NCBI GenBank assembly: GCA_900323505.1
Contig: OOIN01000002.1
Coordinates: 124,001-188,000, forward strand
DNA: 64,000 nucleotides
Source of the DNA: Ustilago trichophora
Lineage: Eukaryota; Basidiomycota; Ustilaginomycetes; Ustilaginales; Ustilaginaceae
Direction: 5' to 3'
This document shows positions 41,230 through 52,822 of this stretch, in pieces (positions within the stretch are counted from its first letter, which is position 1; each line of letters begins with the position of its first letter). The notes below the pieces were generated by a model that saw only the letters and a list, made by a program, of their open reading frames with translations, ran no database searches and had not been told where the DNA came from. The translations under genes were made by a program, and so were the position numbers.

Positions 41230-42657
41230 TCAGAGTTCTTCATGCCCAGCAGCGACACTTTCATCTCCTGCAGCCTTACGCCCAGAGACGGCCTCGAGAA
41301 CTATCAGTAGGACGAAAAAGAAGCGCTTGTCAACAACCATCTTTCTATCTTACTTTCTGAATGCAATCCTTTCAGCCAACTTACCTTTCTGTAGAGCTGG
41401 ATCGATCGTTTCAGGCAACACAACCTGCCACTCGAGATAAAGCTTGCCAAAGAGCATGTCGCGTCCAGCGCGAGTGACTGCTTCGGCTGCTTCGGACAGC
41501 ATCGTTCCGTGCACCGGCATTCCCTCGTCGTCGACGACAGAGACAAAACCGGGCTGGGTGACACCGTCACGCTTGACAGTGACTGTACGACCGTCCATGT
41601 GCGTGAGGTTGCGTTCAAACCCGAGGAGTGCTTCGGAAAGGGTGATGGGGAGCGTCTTGTAGAGTGAAGTGCCTCCTCGTCGGAATTGGCCTTTGGAGCG
41701 TCTTGCGCTGTAATTATGCGGATAGATTTGAAGGAAATCACTGATGTTAGCTTCACAATGTCCTCAACATGAAACGTGTCCAAGTGTCTGAGGGGATGGA
41801 TGTGTCGCTACGTACCTGACTTTGACGATCACATCTCCAGCTTCGTAGTCTGGCGCTTCATCCGCCTCACCTTCGATTACCACTTCCACACCTTCTTCAG
41901 CTCCACGTTCCAAGTCCACATCGATCGACGCTACCTCCTGCACGATCTTCTGGCCGTGGCACTTAGAGCATTTGTGGGCGATGACTGAGCCTGCACCACC
42001 ACATCTGTCGCAGGTCATCTGGGCATTCGTGATGAAGCCTGGCATAATCTGCTGCCTGACAATCCTGATACCTCGACCATCGCATGCATCGCAAGTATGA
42101 ATGTCGCCCGGCGACTCGGCGCCACTTCCATCGCAGTGCGAGCAGACCACATTCCTCTGGTATTCCAGCGTGAACGTCTTGCCTTTGTAAAAGTCTTCGA
42201 TATCCACTTCGACGTTGAATGCCTTATTTGGGCCCTTTCGCACCCCGCCCCCACCTCCTCCACCGCCGCCGAAAAAGCGGCTGAAGATATCAAAGGGATC
42301 TTGCGCATGCTGATGTGGGTTGTCCTTTCTCGCCTGGTGCTTCTTGACTCCGTCCACGCCGTATCGATCGTAGATCTTGCGCGTCTCTGCATCGCTCAGG
42401 GTTTGGTAGGCATCGCTGAGTTCGAGGAATTCGGCATGCTTGTCGGGATGCTTGTCAGGATGAATCTTTTGCGCCCGTTTGCGATAGGCTCGCTTGATGT
42501 CTCGTTCCGATGCCGACTTGTCGACGCCAAGCACCTTGTAGTAGTCCTTGGCTGCTGCTACGAGTGCAGCCATCCAGATAGAGAGGGCGATGGAGAGCAC
42601 TAGCAGCCAAGACAGTCCACGACGGCCTTGTTTGGGTCCTGATATCAACGGCTTCAT
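41230..42657 (-). CDS. SCJ1: ER-lumenal DnaJ co-chaperone (Scj1/ERdj3-like) ending in HEEL
   Basis: Exons 42657-41816, 41707-41385 and 41300-41230 give 411 residues; introns are 108 nt (GTACGT, branch CTAAC) and 84 nt (GTAAGT). A signal sequence (L-L-V-L-S-I-A-L-S-I-W-M-A-A-L-V-A-A-A) precedes the J domain (38-105) with H-P-D at 66-68. A Gly-rich/Phe linker is followed by four C-x-x-C-x-G-x-G-type repeats: C-S-H-C-D-G-S-G, C-D-A-C-D-G-R-G, C-D-R-C-G-G-A-G and C-S-K-C-H-G. The last exon adds 24 residues ending H-E-E-L, an HDEL-class retention signal. It should work with the ER Hsp70 (Kar2/BiP) in folding and quality control. Confidence 0.94.
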
Positions 42658-43210
42658 CTTGTATGACTGCCTGGATGTGATGCGCCAGCTGAACGTTGTT
42701 GATTCGGTCACTCTTGAGTGTGGCAGGCTTGCACTGGCCTCTGAACCGCACGTGAGTCGAGTTGATCCCGAGCTACTGCAGCACTTGGAGTGTGGAATGC
42801 GAGAGAAAGCGACAAAGCTGTTGCCCCCTAGTATCGTAGCTGTGAAAGTGGACAGGGAAAGAGTGGCAAGCAAAGGGCCAAGGCAGGGTCCAGGTGTCAC
42901 ACGAAGCCTGAGCGTGAAGTCTAATCTCGGCTTTCGGCAAAGATGAGCTGGAAGGTTGCTTTTCCCTGGCAATTCTTCTAATGCCCGCCGGTCAGCCCTT
43001 TTTTTTCCCTGTCGTGCGACAAGCCACACTCAATCGACCGCTTGTCCTCTTCAACCTTTGCTCAACAAGCTCATCTAGATTCGAGCATCTTTCCATGGTA
43101 CAGGTTGCAACCAAATCAGAGTGCGTTGGACCAGACTGACGAAGGGTATCAATAAATTCCAGATCCTCAGAGCGAACCCATGATACAAAAGAGATCCAAG
43201 AAGCGAGCCT
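42658..43210. other. Upstream region of the DnaJ gene
   Basis: No gene recognised. The frame of the DnaJ first exon stays open upstream without an ATG that gives a better N terminus. A T-run is found at 42999-43006. Confidence 0.45.
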
Positions 43211-45688
43211 TCAAAAGGCCCAATTGAAGCAACCCACACTTTTAAGGAAAAGACCCCAGTCGGTAGGTGTCAATCCACTGTCAACCAAGCTCCAAAGATG
43301 CTCGTTGAGCTTCTCCATGCGATCCAGATCGAACTTGTAGTAGGGTCTCAGCTCGTGGAACATGAGACGAATTCGGTCTCGGTCCTGTGGACCCGCGGAG
43401 AAGGCTGCGAATGAAAGCGGCAGCAACAATCTGGCGAAGGGACGGATGCATGAAAGGTGAAGAGCTAGGGGTCAGTAAATGTAGAATAGGACGTAAGTGG
43501 AAGCCATCGCGACTTACCCTTTCGTAATGCCTGCTTGAATAGCTTCCTCGGTGCGGTTGAGCACGACAGCTGTAGGCTCGGAAAAGCATGGATGGTCTGC
43601 TGGCTTGGAAAAGATGACCGAGTGGATATAGAGCTCAGCAGCAGCAACGTAAAGGTGATTCATGATGACCGGCAGCAGAGTTTGAAGTGTCCGCGTCGCC
43701 TCAGCCGGGAAGGGCATTTTGGCCCATATCGGGATCTCTGCCACCAGGGCTCGCGCTGTCGACTCGAGCCACAGGCGGGTCTCCTCGTATTCTGGTGGCA
43801 GAGCAGCCGGTGATCCTCCTCCAATGGCCTCGGAAAGAATGATGGTGACGCTTGTGCGCTCTTGGAGCTCTCGTCTGGTCGCTTCTACACGCGTCATTCT
43901 CGCCAACATATCAATCATACCGCGATGCAGGCCAAATGTTTGCAGAACGCTGTCCTCCTTGATGCTACGCGGCGAGTCCATCAAGGCGTACCACCAGTCA
44001 TCCCATGGCTGTAGAAAGAGCGTATAATCGTCCGAAGTGAGCGAGCTGAGCGCATCGAAGCAGGCGATCTGCTCGATGAGGAAGAGACTCGAGGGATCCG
44101 ATTGATCTACAAACGCCGCCGGACCTCCAAGCTCTGCAATGGCCCTGGACGCGATGTGTAGCGCGTCCTGCCAATCTTGTTGTGCAGCCAATCGATCGCG
44201 CGTAGCGAGGCCAAGGACAGTGGCAAGCATGATGGCAGCATTGCTGCGATCGAGCGGTGCCCGTCTCTCCTTGAGCGTGGTTCGCAGCAAGCGGAGACTT
44301 TCGTTACGCCGAAGGTTGCTTAATTCGAGCAAAACGTTGGACATGATGCTTTTTGTGTCGGCCGCGCCTTCCATACCGGAAGTCGTACCGTAGCCGTTGT
44401 CAGGATACGACGCAGAACCTTGCGGGGAAGGGCCGGATATGCTCTTGGAACCATTGCCAAGATGGTCCGAGGTTGGTGATGAATCCTGGGGCCGAGCAGC
44501 AACAGCAGGGAAGAGATCCGGGATGGGTGCTTGCGAAAGCTTGTGGCCGATGTCGAGGCTTGCCATGCTGAGAAGCGCTGAACGAAGAGCATCTTCATAG
44601 CCGTTGGTACCGTGGGGATGCCTGACCGCAAAAGTGGCATGGTACCGGATCCATCGGTTATCCGAGAGCGGTATCCTCATAACGCAAAGCTGTGGCGCGA
44701 CCTCGAGAATGTAGTGTCGGAAGAGGCATTGCTGCTCGTAGGTCGGAAAGTAAGCATCGAGGTGTTCAAAGCCAAGTCCAGATGGCAACTCGGGAAGTTT
44801 GACTTTGGAAATATCGATAGAGGATGAGCCAAATGAGCCCGGGTAAAGATGCGAGTGTATCTGTGGTCTGTGGTGGTCATAATCTGAGCTTTCCTGCCGC
44901 GCTATTCGAGAGCCAGGATGGGTATCTTTGTGGGCACGATAGCGGTCGTGATGGGTGGTGGTGGATGTTCGAGCTCTGCCATTGCGGTGAAGGAAGGGTG
45001 CGTGCGTGTCTGGTCCATCGAATGGTGACTGGGGTGAAGTAGACGAGAAGCCGCATGTATGCTGTGAAGAAGGTGCCAGGCCGACGCCTTCGAGTGGTGA
45101 AAAGTGAGAAGAGCCACTGCTTGGTGCATTTATCGGCTCGGCTGGCTGGGCGGGATGAATGAGTGACGAGACCTGAATGCCTGGTAACGTCGGAGGGCTG
45201 GCGCTTAGCGGCGGTACATGGGGTGTCGATTCTTGTTTTGAAGCAGAGCCATTGGGATCTGAGGATGTAGAAGCCTCTGCATAGACACATTCGCGATCTC
45301 CGCATGAACACCTGCGGCATACTGGCTTGCCTTCGTCGCATTTTACTCGACGCTTTCGACAGGTGAGGCAGCCAGCGAGTGATCTTTCATGATAGCGCTT
45401 TACACGGTTGGGAATGTATTTTGCTTTGCCTTTGGTACCCTTTGACGGACCTAGTCGCTCGTTGATAGAGTTGGAGGCGGATGCCAGGGCGTTGGATCGC
45501 TGTCGCTTAGAGGGGCCCACGGAGGGTGAAGCAGCTACTGTTTCAAGATTGTCGTTGCTGCCAGCGACTGAGCCGGGCGAATCATGCGGATGAGTGTTCG
45601 AGGTTTCCAGCTGCGACGGTGAGGTCGACGCCGAATCGGACTGATTGGTTGAAGTGGATATAGACGCTTTTCTGGTTACCGTCGACAT
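43211..45688 (-). CDS. Zn(II)2Cys6 fungal transcription factor
   Basis: Exons 45688-43518 and 43430-43211, with an 87-nt intron (GTAAGT...CGCCAG, phase 2), encode 796 residues. The first ATG in frame is at 45688. A disordered Ser-rich start precedes basic R-V-K-R-Y-H-E-R and the binuclear zinc cluster with Cys at 107, 110, 117, 124, 127 and 134 (C-x2-C-x6-C-x6-C-x2-C-x6-C), with R-K-R-R-V-K between. The last 450 residues are helical and match the 'fungal-specific transcription factor 2' type regulatory region (for example C-L-F-R-H-Y-I-L-E-V-A-P near 335 and F-H-E-L-R-P-Y-Y near the end). Nuclear regulator; targets unknown. The divergent gene is 1.6 kb away. Confidence 0.92.
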
Positions 45689-47338
45689 GTCGGCCAAGGT
45701 TATATCAACATTCCTGGAGGAGGATATGTGTCCAAGACTGCAAGCTTGTGACTAGCTGTTGAGGGCCGATCCGCGTGAACGTCGGAATTGGGCGAGGCTA
45801 AGATCAAGGCACTGTATCGATGAATGCTATGAACGAATCCGATGATGAAAGAGACGCACGAACGGAGTTGTCGGTGGGCGGAGGGCCAAGGTCGCGATTA
45901 CTGCGAATTGAAAAGGCAAGTGCTTCAAGCTTGCAGAGGAAGGACAGATCGGGGAAGAGACAAGATTCGAGATCAGGTGAAAGACGAAAAGAAAGGTGCG
46001 AATGAGCGAAGGCCGGCGTGGTGGTCGGCAATGATTGAAGAAGCACTACAAGATAGGGCAAGGAGATAGCACGGAGATGGGGTTCGCACTGCGAAATCGA
46101 CGCAGGGTTGGAGGCTCACTACTGCGTACACAGAGAGACAGGGTAGCGATAAGTATTGTATGTGTCCTCTGTGATGATAAGTGTCTCTCTCTCTCTCTCT
46201 CTCGAAAGCGGGTCCAAACACTTTTCTTTTTCTTTTCTCTTTTTCCTTTCTCATACGGCAGACTGGCTGCCTCGGCGTAAAAGCCGCAACTTTTGGTTCA
46301 ACCCCGCGCGATTTGCTTCCAATCAAATGCGCTCAAATCAAACAGGCGCTTGACGAGCTGGACCCTATTTTCATTCGGACCTTGTTGTCTTTTCATCTCA
46401 GCGATGGCTATCCTGCAGCGGCGAATGGTAATGACAGCGAGGTGGGCAATCACGAATCCTTGACGACAGACTGGCCACATGGCCATGGCAATCTTCGATG
46501 AAGCGATCTGAGCCACTAAAAAGACTGAAACGACAATTGCAGTACTGTATAGTACAGTCCAACGGCAGGCCAAGCAAACCAAATCAAATCGCGCATTCGT
46601 GATTTCCACGTGTGGTACAGTATTTTAGCGCGAGGCTTCCTATCTCTGCAGTCTCGTTTCATTGAGCATTCAACTGCGGCGACAAGCTCTCTGCTGACCG
46701 AGTCAAAACCGCAACCCTGGTCGTGGTCAGCCTACTTATGCTCGTCATATTTCAAAAAGCCCCCATAAGACATGCCCTCACAAGGACGAGAGGGTCTCAG
46801 CGGACGACGCTTGTCTCGAGCCACATCTCTTTTAAGGTTGTCGTACGAGAAGCTCACCTCGTTAAGCCAAAATTTACCCGAATTTTGGTGCAGCTTTTTT
46901 ATTATTATTTTCATTATCATTATTCTTATTATTTTGGTCAGCTGCCGGAGCCAAGAAAAGGCAGAGCAGCCATTTCGGCACGAGCAACGGCAAGCAAAAC
47001 CTGGCCTGCCCATGCCAAGCCGTTCAGGGTCCTCGCACGAATCCACCCTAATCAAATGACGGCTGCTTTTCATGCAAACACAGCTTTCCGCCGTCACCAT
47101 GATGTCCACTCCCGATCGCTCAAAGAGACCATCAGAATCATGACTTTGCTTGCTTTCAACCATCAAACAAGTCTCACCCGCCTTGTCTCGCCACAGAGTC
47201 ACCGTCTGCTAAAGAAATCGTTGATCACAGCACATCCCAACACGGGCGAATCGTTGTTCACTCCAGGTTTCTGATCATTATCACCACCTGCCTCCAAGCT
47301 GAAGATCACATCCTTTGCCACGCTCGAACTCAGTCAAC
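45689..47338. other. 1.6-kb divergent intergenic region with CT microsatellite
   Basis: It lies between the Zn2Cys6 gene and the gene at 47339. It contains a CT repeat (46184-46203) and three partial copies of the GTACWGTA motif (46542-46549, 46552-46558 and 46615-46622), plus a TTATTATTATT-type run near 46899-46934. No gene recognised. Confidence 0.5.
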
Positions 47339-48199
47339 ATGGGTCTTAAGGCCAACTTTGAAGAGACTCCAACGCTTCTCGCCCCGCCATCGTATCTCGA
47401 CAGCACGACCGTCAACGAAAATAAAACATCAGCCAAAGGACACGGACGGCACACCAACATCGCCCCACACTATACTGCATGGAAGCTCATCATTGCATCC
47501 TTCCTTGGTTCTGCACAGACTGGTGCCCTCGATGATATCGACCGAGAAGAGGAGCAGGCCACTGCCCTGCTTGAGGTCCTATGCAATCTCAGACCGGTAT
47601 CTCGGCTCCTATACTCGGTATCCATGTCAATACTGCGGCCAATGTACTTCCCAGAGTACTTGAAAGCCATTCAAGCCACCGTTTATTCGACCAATCTGAC
47701 CCAGCAATCCCTCGATCAGCCATGTCGTGAAACGCGCGTGCTCGACCACTACATCTCGTACCGCATCAACCGGCGTCATCTCGCCTCCCGATCGTCCCTC
47801 CTTCTCAACAACGACGACCTCGAGTCAGACCACCGACAAGTGTCGCAGGATCTCTTCAAGTGGTTACAGCCTCAGACATATATGGAAGACGAGATCGGTA
47901 AAGCGCTGAGTACCTCGGCTGCCCCATCCAATGGTGTACGCTTTCAAGATCTGCTGGTCAGGTTTCGCTTCACAAGAGCCTCCATCACGTTGCCATTCCT
48001 TGTGGACTCGACTTCCGTGCGTTCCGCGACCTCTGCGCCAACAATTGTCAGGAAAGAATGCGTTGCCGTCGATAGAGCGTCCAACGAGCCGGTCTTTGTG
48101 ACGGCACATAAGCTGCTTGATCTCTTGAGCCAGCTCGTCTTTGTCAGAAAGACCCATGACGAGCAAGCGTGGTACGAGCTGGTAGGGCAGACAGGATGA
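47339..48199 (+). CDS. Unknown protein (286 residues)
   Basis: Single exon from the ATG at 47339 (context TCAACATGG). No signal peptide or clear membrane helix. The middle contains a weakly hydrophobic segment (W-K-L-I-I-A-S-F-L-G-S) and helical blocks such as R-P-V-S-R-L-L-Y-S-V-S-M-S-I-L-R-P and L-L-D-L-L-S-Q-L-V-F-V-R. I do not recognise a family. Codon choice and amino-acid composition resemble the neighbouring real genes (many C-ending codons), which supports coding. It ends 129 bp before the stop of the SDR gene on the other strand. Confidence 0.65.
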   Translation: MGLKANFEETPTLLAPPSYLDSTTVNENKTSAKGHGRHTNIAPHYTAWKLIIASFLGSAQTGALDDIDREEEQATALLEVLCNLRPVSRLLYSVSMSILRPMYFPEYLKAIQATVYSTNLTQQSLDQPCRETRVLDHYISYRINRRHLASRSSLLLNNDDLESDHRQVSQDLFKWLQPQTYMEDEIGKALSTSAAPSNGVRFQDLLVRFRFTRASITLPFLVDSTSVRSATSAPTIVRKECVAVDRASNEPVFVTAHKLLDLLSQLVFVRKTHDEQAWYELVGQTG

Positions 48200-48328
48200 A
48201 TGGCGGTTGCGATCTGTTCACTTCCTCGTTCTGCATTCACATCAGCATCCCACAATCGGCATATTCCAAATCAGAGATCGTACAATTCTTTATTCCTATG
48301 TCGTACGAGGACCCCTATATCGAGGGTG

Positions 48329-49581
48329 TTAGTTTTGCTTCTGACGAGCCTTGTTCATCTCGTCCATGCTGGTATTTGAGCCAAGCAACCAATGAGCAAG
48401 ATCCGTGACCCAACTCGGGAGCAGGACAAACACTTCAGACCAGTTTGCATACCACGGCATGGCGATGGTTCCTCCGCGCCGTTGCTGTACCGCCGTCACT
48501 ACTCTCTTGGCTACTGCATCAGGCTCGACCGAAGGACCCAAAAAGCGAGCCATCAAGTTGCCGCGGAAGCCATCAAACAGATGCGTCTTGACGTGGCCGA
48601 GCACAAGCAGCGTTGTACGGATCTGTGGACAGCGATGGCAATAGTCGAGCTCGTATCTCAGTGCCTTGTGCAGGCCGACTACGCCGTGCTTGGAAGCGCA
48701 GTAGTCGATCATCTGCGAGACGCCCGTATGTCCCATCACAGAGGCAGTGGATACGATGTGACCCGGCTTGCCTTCTGTCTTGGCACGCTGAATCATGCTT
48801 GGCAGCAGATGTTGAAACATCCATAGATGTGCCGTGAGATTTACGTTGATGAGGCGCGAAAGTTGCGCGGTGGAGAGCAAAGTGATGGGCTGCGAATGGG
48901 TGAAGCCTGCGTTGTTCATGACTACGGTTGGAATACCATGGATGGCCAGGATCGATTTGAGCACTTTAGAGAGTGCATCTTCGGATGCAAGATCGCAGAT
49001 GTATGCCGAGATGTTGGGTCGTGCCGAGGCCTCTATCGAAGCCGATGATGAAGAATTGGTTTGCAACGCAGGAAGCTTTTGAATGTCAATGACGACCACC
49101 TTGGCTCCCTTTGCTGCGAAACGAACTGCCGTTCTGTATCCAATGCCCGAAGCACCACCAGTGATGACGATGAGCTCGTGCTTCCAGTCATTCTTGCCGA
49201 TAGCTGGAATATAGACGCGATTGTACCACAGATGTGAGGACAGAACGAGCCACCAACACAGCAATATTGTGAGCGCCGCCGCAGCTATCGACCATCTCTG
49301 CTGTAGTTCAGCAGGTAGATAATCTTGTGAGAGTTGGATCGCTTCTCGCAACCATTGGTTGGATGTCTTGCAGCCGACAGTATCGCAGCCCAGGGCTAAG
49401 AGATATACGACGCCCAGCAACGGATCTGAGCAAGCAGGTCGATGGTGGTCAGGTTGAAGATGATTAGAACAAAGTCAGTTGAGACGTTCGCTCCTTGGAC
49501 CGATACGATGAGGTGCGGCAACTTACTGAAGATGGTCCACTTGAACAAGGTAACGACGGTGTCGATGCTAAAGATGGACAT
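48329..49581 (-). CDS. Membrane-anchored SDR (RDH10/SDR16C-like)
   Basis: Exon 1 (49581-49527) and exon 2 (49425-48329), with a 101-nt intron (GTAAGT...GCTCAG, phase 1), encode 383 residues; the join reads K-W-T-I-F-N-P-L-L-G-V-V. A hydrophobic N terminus and a second segment (A-A-A-A-L-T-I-L-L-C-W-W-L-V-L, about 65-80) suggest membrane anchoring. The SDR core has T-G-G-A-S-G-I-G (107-114), D-I-Q after the second strand (NAD type), N-N-A-G (189-192), Ser at about 247 and Y-C-A-S-K (Y260, K264). Family members reduce or oxidise retinoid-like or lipid alcohols at the ER or lipid droplets. Substrate unknown. Confidence 0.88.
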
Positions 49582-51034
49582 GGCCACACTGGTGTCGGAC
49601 AACGCGGTGATGGCGTCCACCTTGCGAACGTAGCTCTTCGATGGCGGCCGAGATATGACTAAACGAAGACGGTGTCACACGGCCTTGGCTGATTGCGTGT
49701 ACCTCGATCAGCACGAGAAGAAGTAATAGAGCAAGTATAGCGAGGTTGTACTCTAGTCCGACTTCCGCTTCCGAAACGGCATGCAGGAAAAGCGATTCAA
49801 CTGCAACGCCCTCGCCCCGCCGATTTGTGTGGAGGTCTGGTGGGGAAGAAAAAAAAAACAAAAAAAAAAAAAAACCGGAAAAGGCCGGCTAGAATTCGTC
49901 TCCCGAAAAGCAGGAGAAAAGAAGAAGCTCTGTTTTGCCAAGCCAAGAAATGCCGTGGCCGTCGACTAGCCTTGGCCTGGCTTGGCTTGAAGACAAGCAC
50001 AAAGAGCACAAACAGAGTGTGTGTGTGTTTGTATGGGAGAGAGAGTGAGCGAGCGCGCTCACTTTCAACATGACGCCTATTGACATTGTTCGACTCGCGA
50101 CTGTGACTGTAGACGGCGATTGTGTGGGTGTTTGTCGATCAGATCGCAGTGCAGTGAATGGCAACACCCCACCGCCACAATTCATATCGATGCCGAGCAG
50201 CAGCCACACATTGTGCAAGTAACATCTTGAAATAGCCGAAAGCCTACTCAAAGGGAAGGGACAGGCACCGACAACCAGCTCCGCCGGACTTGTTTGACAG
50301 AAGCGAAGACACAGCCGTTGCGAAGCTGAGTGCAAGGTCGACGTCCAACGATCAAGTGGAGAGAAGACTTGGCTTAAACTTTCGGGAAAGAGGCTCTTCG
50401 AGAAAAGTGAATTCGGTCAGTCATTGCATAGCACAGCAAATAGCAGCGCATTGCATTGCATCGCAGTGAGGGAAATGCTGTGCTCAAGAACCAGCACAGC
50501 AATCGGCATGTTCCCGACTCTGTCTCGAAGGCGGGACGCGAGGGTGTGCAAAAAGAGAGGAGACCCTTCTTAGGCTCAAAATCCAGGCTAAAGCGGAAAT
50601 GGAGAGCAAGGTTTTTCCCAATTTTGGTGAACTTTTCAGTGGCGGTGGTCTATGCGTGTGGAGTGTTGGAATGACGTCGATATACACAGCTGAGTGTACC
50701 GCCCTCTCGCTCTCGCGACACGCCCGTGTTCTCTCTCTCTCTCTCTCTCTCTCCGCGCTCAGGGGTCGAACGGCCTACTCAACGTCACAACAGTCATGCC
50801 AGAGTTTAACCTTCAATGGCGCGTACAGCGTCACTCTCCTCTCCAAAGCCACTTGTGTCCATCCCTTGGCCCGCTTGTTTCATGTCCCGCTCTGCCATTT
50901 TTTTTTTCGTGTGGCCACGTTCCCTGCCCTATATAATCACATCCTTTCGCTTCGACAAGATCTACACGACCTCTTATCAAAAACATCCACCATCCCTCGA
51001 CTGTCCGTCAACACATCACAAATAATCGCTCACA
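49582..51034. other. Intergenic region between the SDR and PMP3 genes
   Basis: It contains a poly-A block (49849-49874), a GT/GA-rich stretch (about 50018-50060) and a CT repeat (50731-50753). A minus-strand frame near 49700-49800 encodes a hydrophobic stretch, but it has no ATG and does not join the SDR exons in phase. No gene is claimed. Confidence 0.5.
50930..50937 (+). promoter_or_regulatory. TATA box of the PMP3 gene
   Basis: TATATAAT lies about 100 bp before the ATG at 51035, followed by a C/T-rich and A-rich leader. Typical of strongly expressed fungal genes. Confidence 0.5.
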
Positions 51035-51404
51035 ATGCCTTTCACTTGCAGCGACATCATCAAGATCATTTTTGCCATCTTCCTCCCACCTCTTGGTGTC
51101 TTCCTTGAGCGCGGTTGCGGAGTGTACGTATCCAATGCCTCCACCCTCCATCCAGCGCCAAATCCGAACAACCATTCGGCCGCTGCTTTAAGTTCGCTGA
51201 TTTGATTATCATTTACTAATTTTGCTATCTTTTCTTCTTTTGGTCATCCTCTATCTCCTCGAACCGCCTTGTTCATACCCCTGAAAACAATCGATACACC
51301 TCATCGGCAAACACAACAGTGACTTCTGGATCAACGTCCTTTTGACCATCCTTGGTTACCTTCCCGGTATCATCCACGCTCTCTACATCATTTTCAAATA
51401 TTGA
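51035..51404 (+). CDS. PMP3: Plasma membrane proteolipid 3 (Pmp3/UPF0057)
   Basis: Exons 51035-51123 and 51320-51404 join in phase 2 across a 196-nt intron (GTACGT...CAACAG), giving 57 residues. The protein has the family layout: a short polar start, a first membrane helix ending F-L-P-P-L-G-V-F-L-E-R-G-C-G, then D-F-W-I-N-V-L-L-T-I-L-G-Y-L-P-G-I-I-H-A-L-Y, a second helix. Pmp3 proteins are small hydrophobic plasma-membrane proteins that influence membrane potential and cation tolerance. The length is exactly typical (about 55-57). The intron is the longest in the window. Confidence 0.96.
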
Positions 51405-51976
51405 GCAATCGGTCCAGCATCTCGTCATACCCACTTCTCCTCACCCCATACACCTCCACGAATCAGGCGCAAGCTCTCAATTGATGAACCAAACACTCGG
51501 ATCATGTCGGCTGTCTACTTAATTACATCCGAGCAGCCTGTTCACTGCTTTCGGAAGCTTCGCACCTGACTCACGACCGCATCCACGACACGGCGCTGTA
51601 TCTCTTTCTTCGATAATTTTCGCATTCAGCAATTGATACCATGACTTTCTCCAGCTGATATTTGGACCCGATGCTATAGACTGCTTTGAAGCAAGGCTCA
51701 TGCCTGAAGGTGTCAAAGAAAATTTGCCCAAAGAGGCCTAGATAGTGGACTCGGTGTGATGCTGATGCAGGAAAAAATCACGACTTCGTGGAGGACTGCC
51801 CCTCATTCTCTCAGACTGCATGCCGTTGACTTCCGTGCAAAGGATTCGTATTCTATTCTGAAGCAATGAGCATCGATGGCGATGCATCGAAGCTGTCACA
51901 TGCGATCTCTTTTACGGTCCTAGGTTCATAAAGTGTATACCCCGCATCTGTCTGAAGCATTGATCCTTGGATTAGA
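51405..51976. other. Spacer after PMP3
   Basis: It holds the PMP3 3' region and the 3' side of the convergent acetyltransferase gene. Nothing else recognised. Confidence 0.45.
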
Positions 51977-52822
51977 TTAGATTGCCCCCTGGGTACCATC
52001 TCCAGCCTGTGTGGGAAGAGGCTTTGGCTCAACCGAACTTGCATCTTGCACCGTTCCCGTGAAATCCTTGAAGATAATGTAGGCATCCGTGAGCTCTTCC
52101 CTGCCGTCGTCTGTCTTGAGTGCGCCCGCCATGGGCAACCTTCCGATAATTGTGAATCCTAGCCTTTGCCAAATCTTGACGCTCGCCATGTTGTTCACGT
52201 AGACCAAGTTGAACACGGATCCCTTGTAGCCGGCCTTGGGACCGTAGTGGAGGAACGATCGGCCAAGCACACCGCCCAGTCCTAGCCCACGACCTGTGGG
52301 AGGCACCACAAATCCGGCATTGCACAGATGCGATGATCGACCAGGATAGTTGGGCTTTATATAGTAGTATCCAGCTACCTCTGTGCCGTAATTGAGAGTT
52401 GACAGATCGGGCAGTGTCGAAACGTCGTCCACTTGCAAGCCATCTTCCGGAATCGAAGCCGTCTTCGAGATAGCACTCAGCTGCTGAGCGGAAAGAAAGA
52501 ATCCAACTAGCAAATCGTATCCTAAAAAGTAACCTTCAAACTCTGCCAATTCCATAGGTCCCCGTTGGGGGTATGTGACTCCCCGCTCCAATTCGGCGTT
52601 GAACACCTGGGCGAGGTACTGGATCAGCGCCTTTGGCGGCAGGAGAGGTTTTTCAACAGCACTACTGGCATATGTGGTCTGCTCAACGCCTTTAGCGTTG
52701 AAAGGGATGATGACTACGGCTTGACGTTCGGCAGTCTGCGCACGTTGCGGAAGTGCATAGAGACGAGGTCGAAGGGTGCTTGGATCCGACCCGGTTGGTC
52801 GTGGGACGTGTCCGTAGGCCAT
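51977..52822 (-). CDS. GNAT-family N-acetyltransferase
   Basis: 281 residues from the ATG at 52822, single exon. The core has the acetyl-CoA-binding stretch G-F-V-V-P-P-T-G-R-G-L-G-L-G-G-V-L-G (the Q/R-x-x-G-x-G/A pattern as R-G-L-G-L-G), a following helix, and V-N-N-M-A-S-V-K-I-W-Q-R-L-G-F, the usual motif B with N...W..LGF. The N-terminal 130 residues are family-specific. Fungal proteins of this layout are commonly annotated only as acetyltransferases; the acceptor is unknown. Probably cytosolic; no signal peptide. Confidence 0.88.
   Translation of the reverse strand: MAYGHVPRPTGSDPSTLRPRLYALPQRAQTAERQAVVIIPFNAKGVEQTTYASSAVEKPLLPPKALIQYLAQVFNAELERGVTYPQRGPMELAEFEGYFLGYDLLVGFFLSAQQLSAISKTASIPEDGLQVDDVSTLPDLSTLNYGTEVAGYYYIKPNYPGRSSHLCNAGFVVPPTGRGLGLGGVLGRSFLHYGPKAGYKGSVFNLVYVNNMASVKIWQRLGFTIIGRLPMAGALKTDDGREELTDAYIIFKDFTGTVQDASSVEPKPLPTQAGDGTQGAI

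Noticed and set aside
49568..49861. Minus-strand frame with a hydrophobic helix upstream of the RDH-like SDR
   Set aside because: No ATG, begins in a poly-A/T tract and cannot be spliced in phase to the SDR exons.
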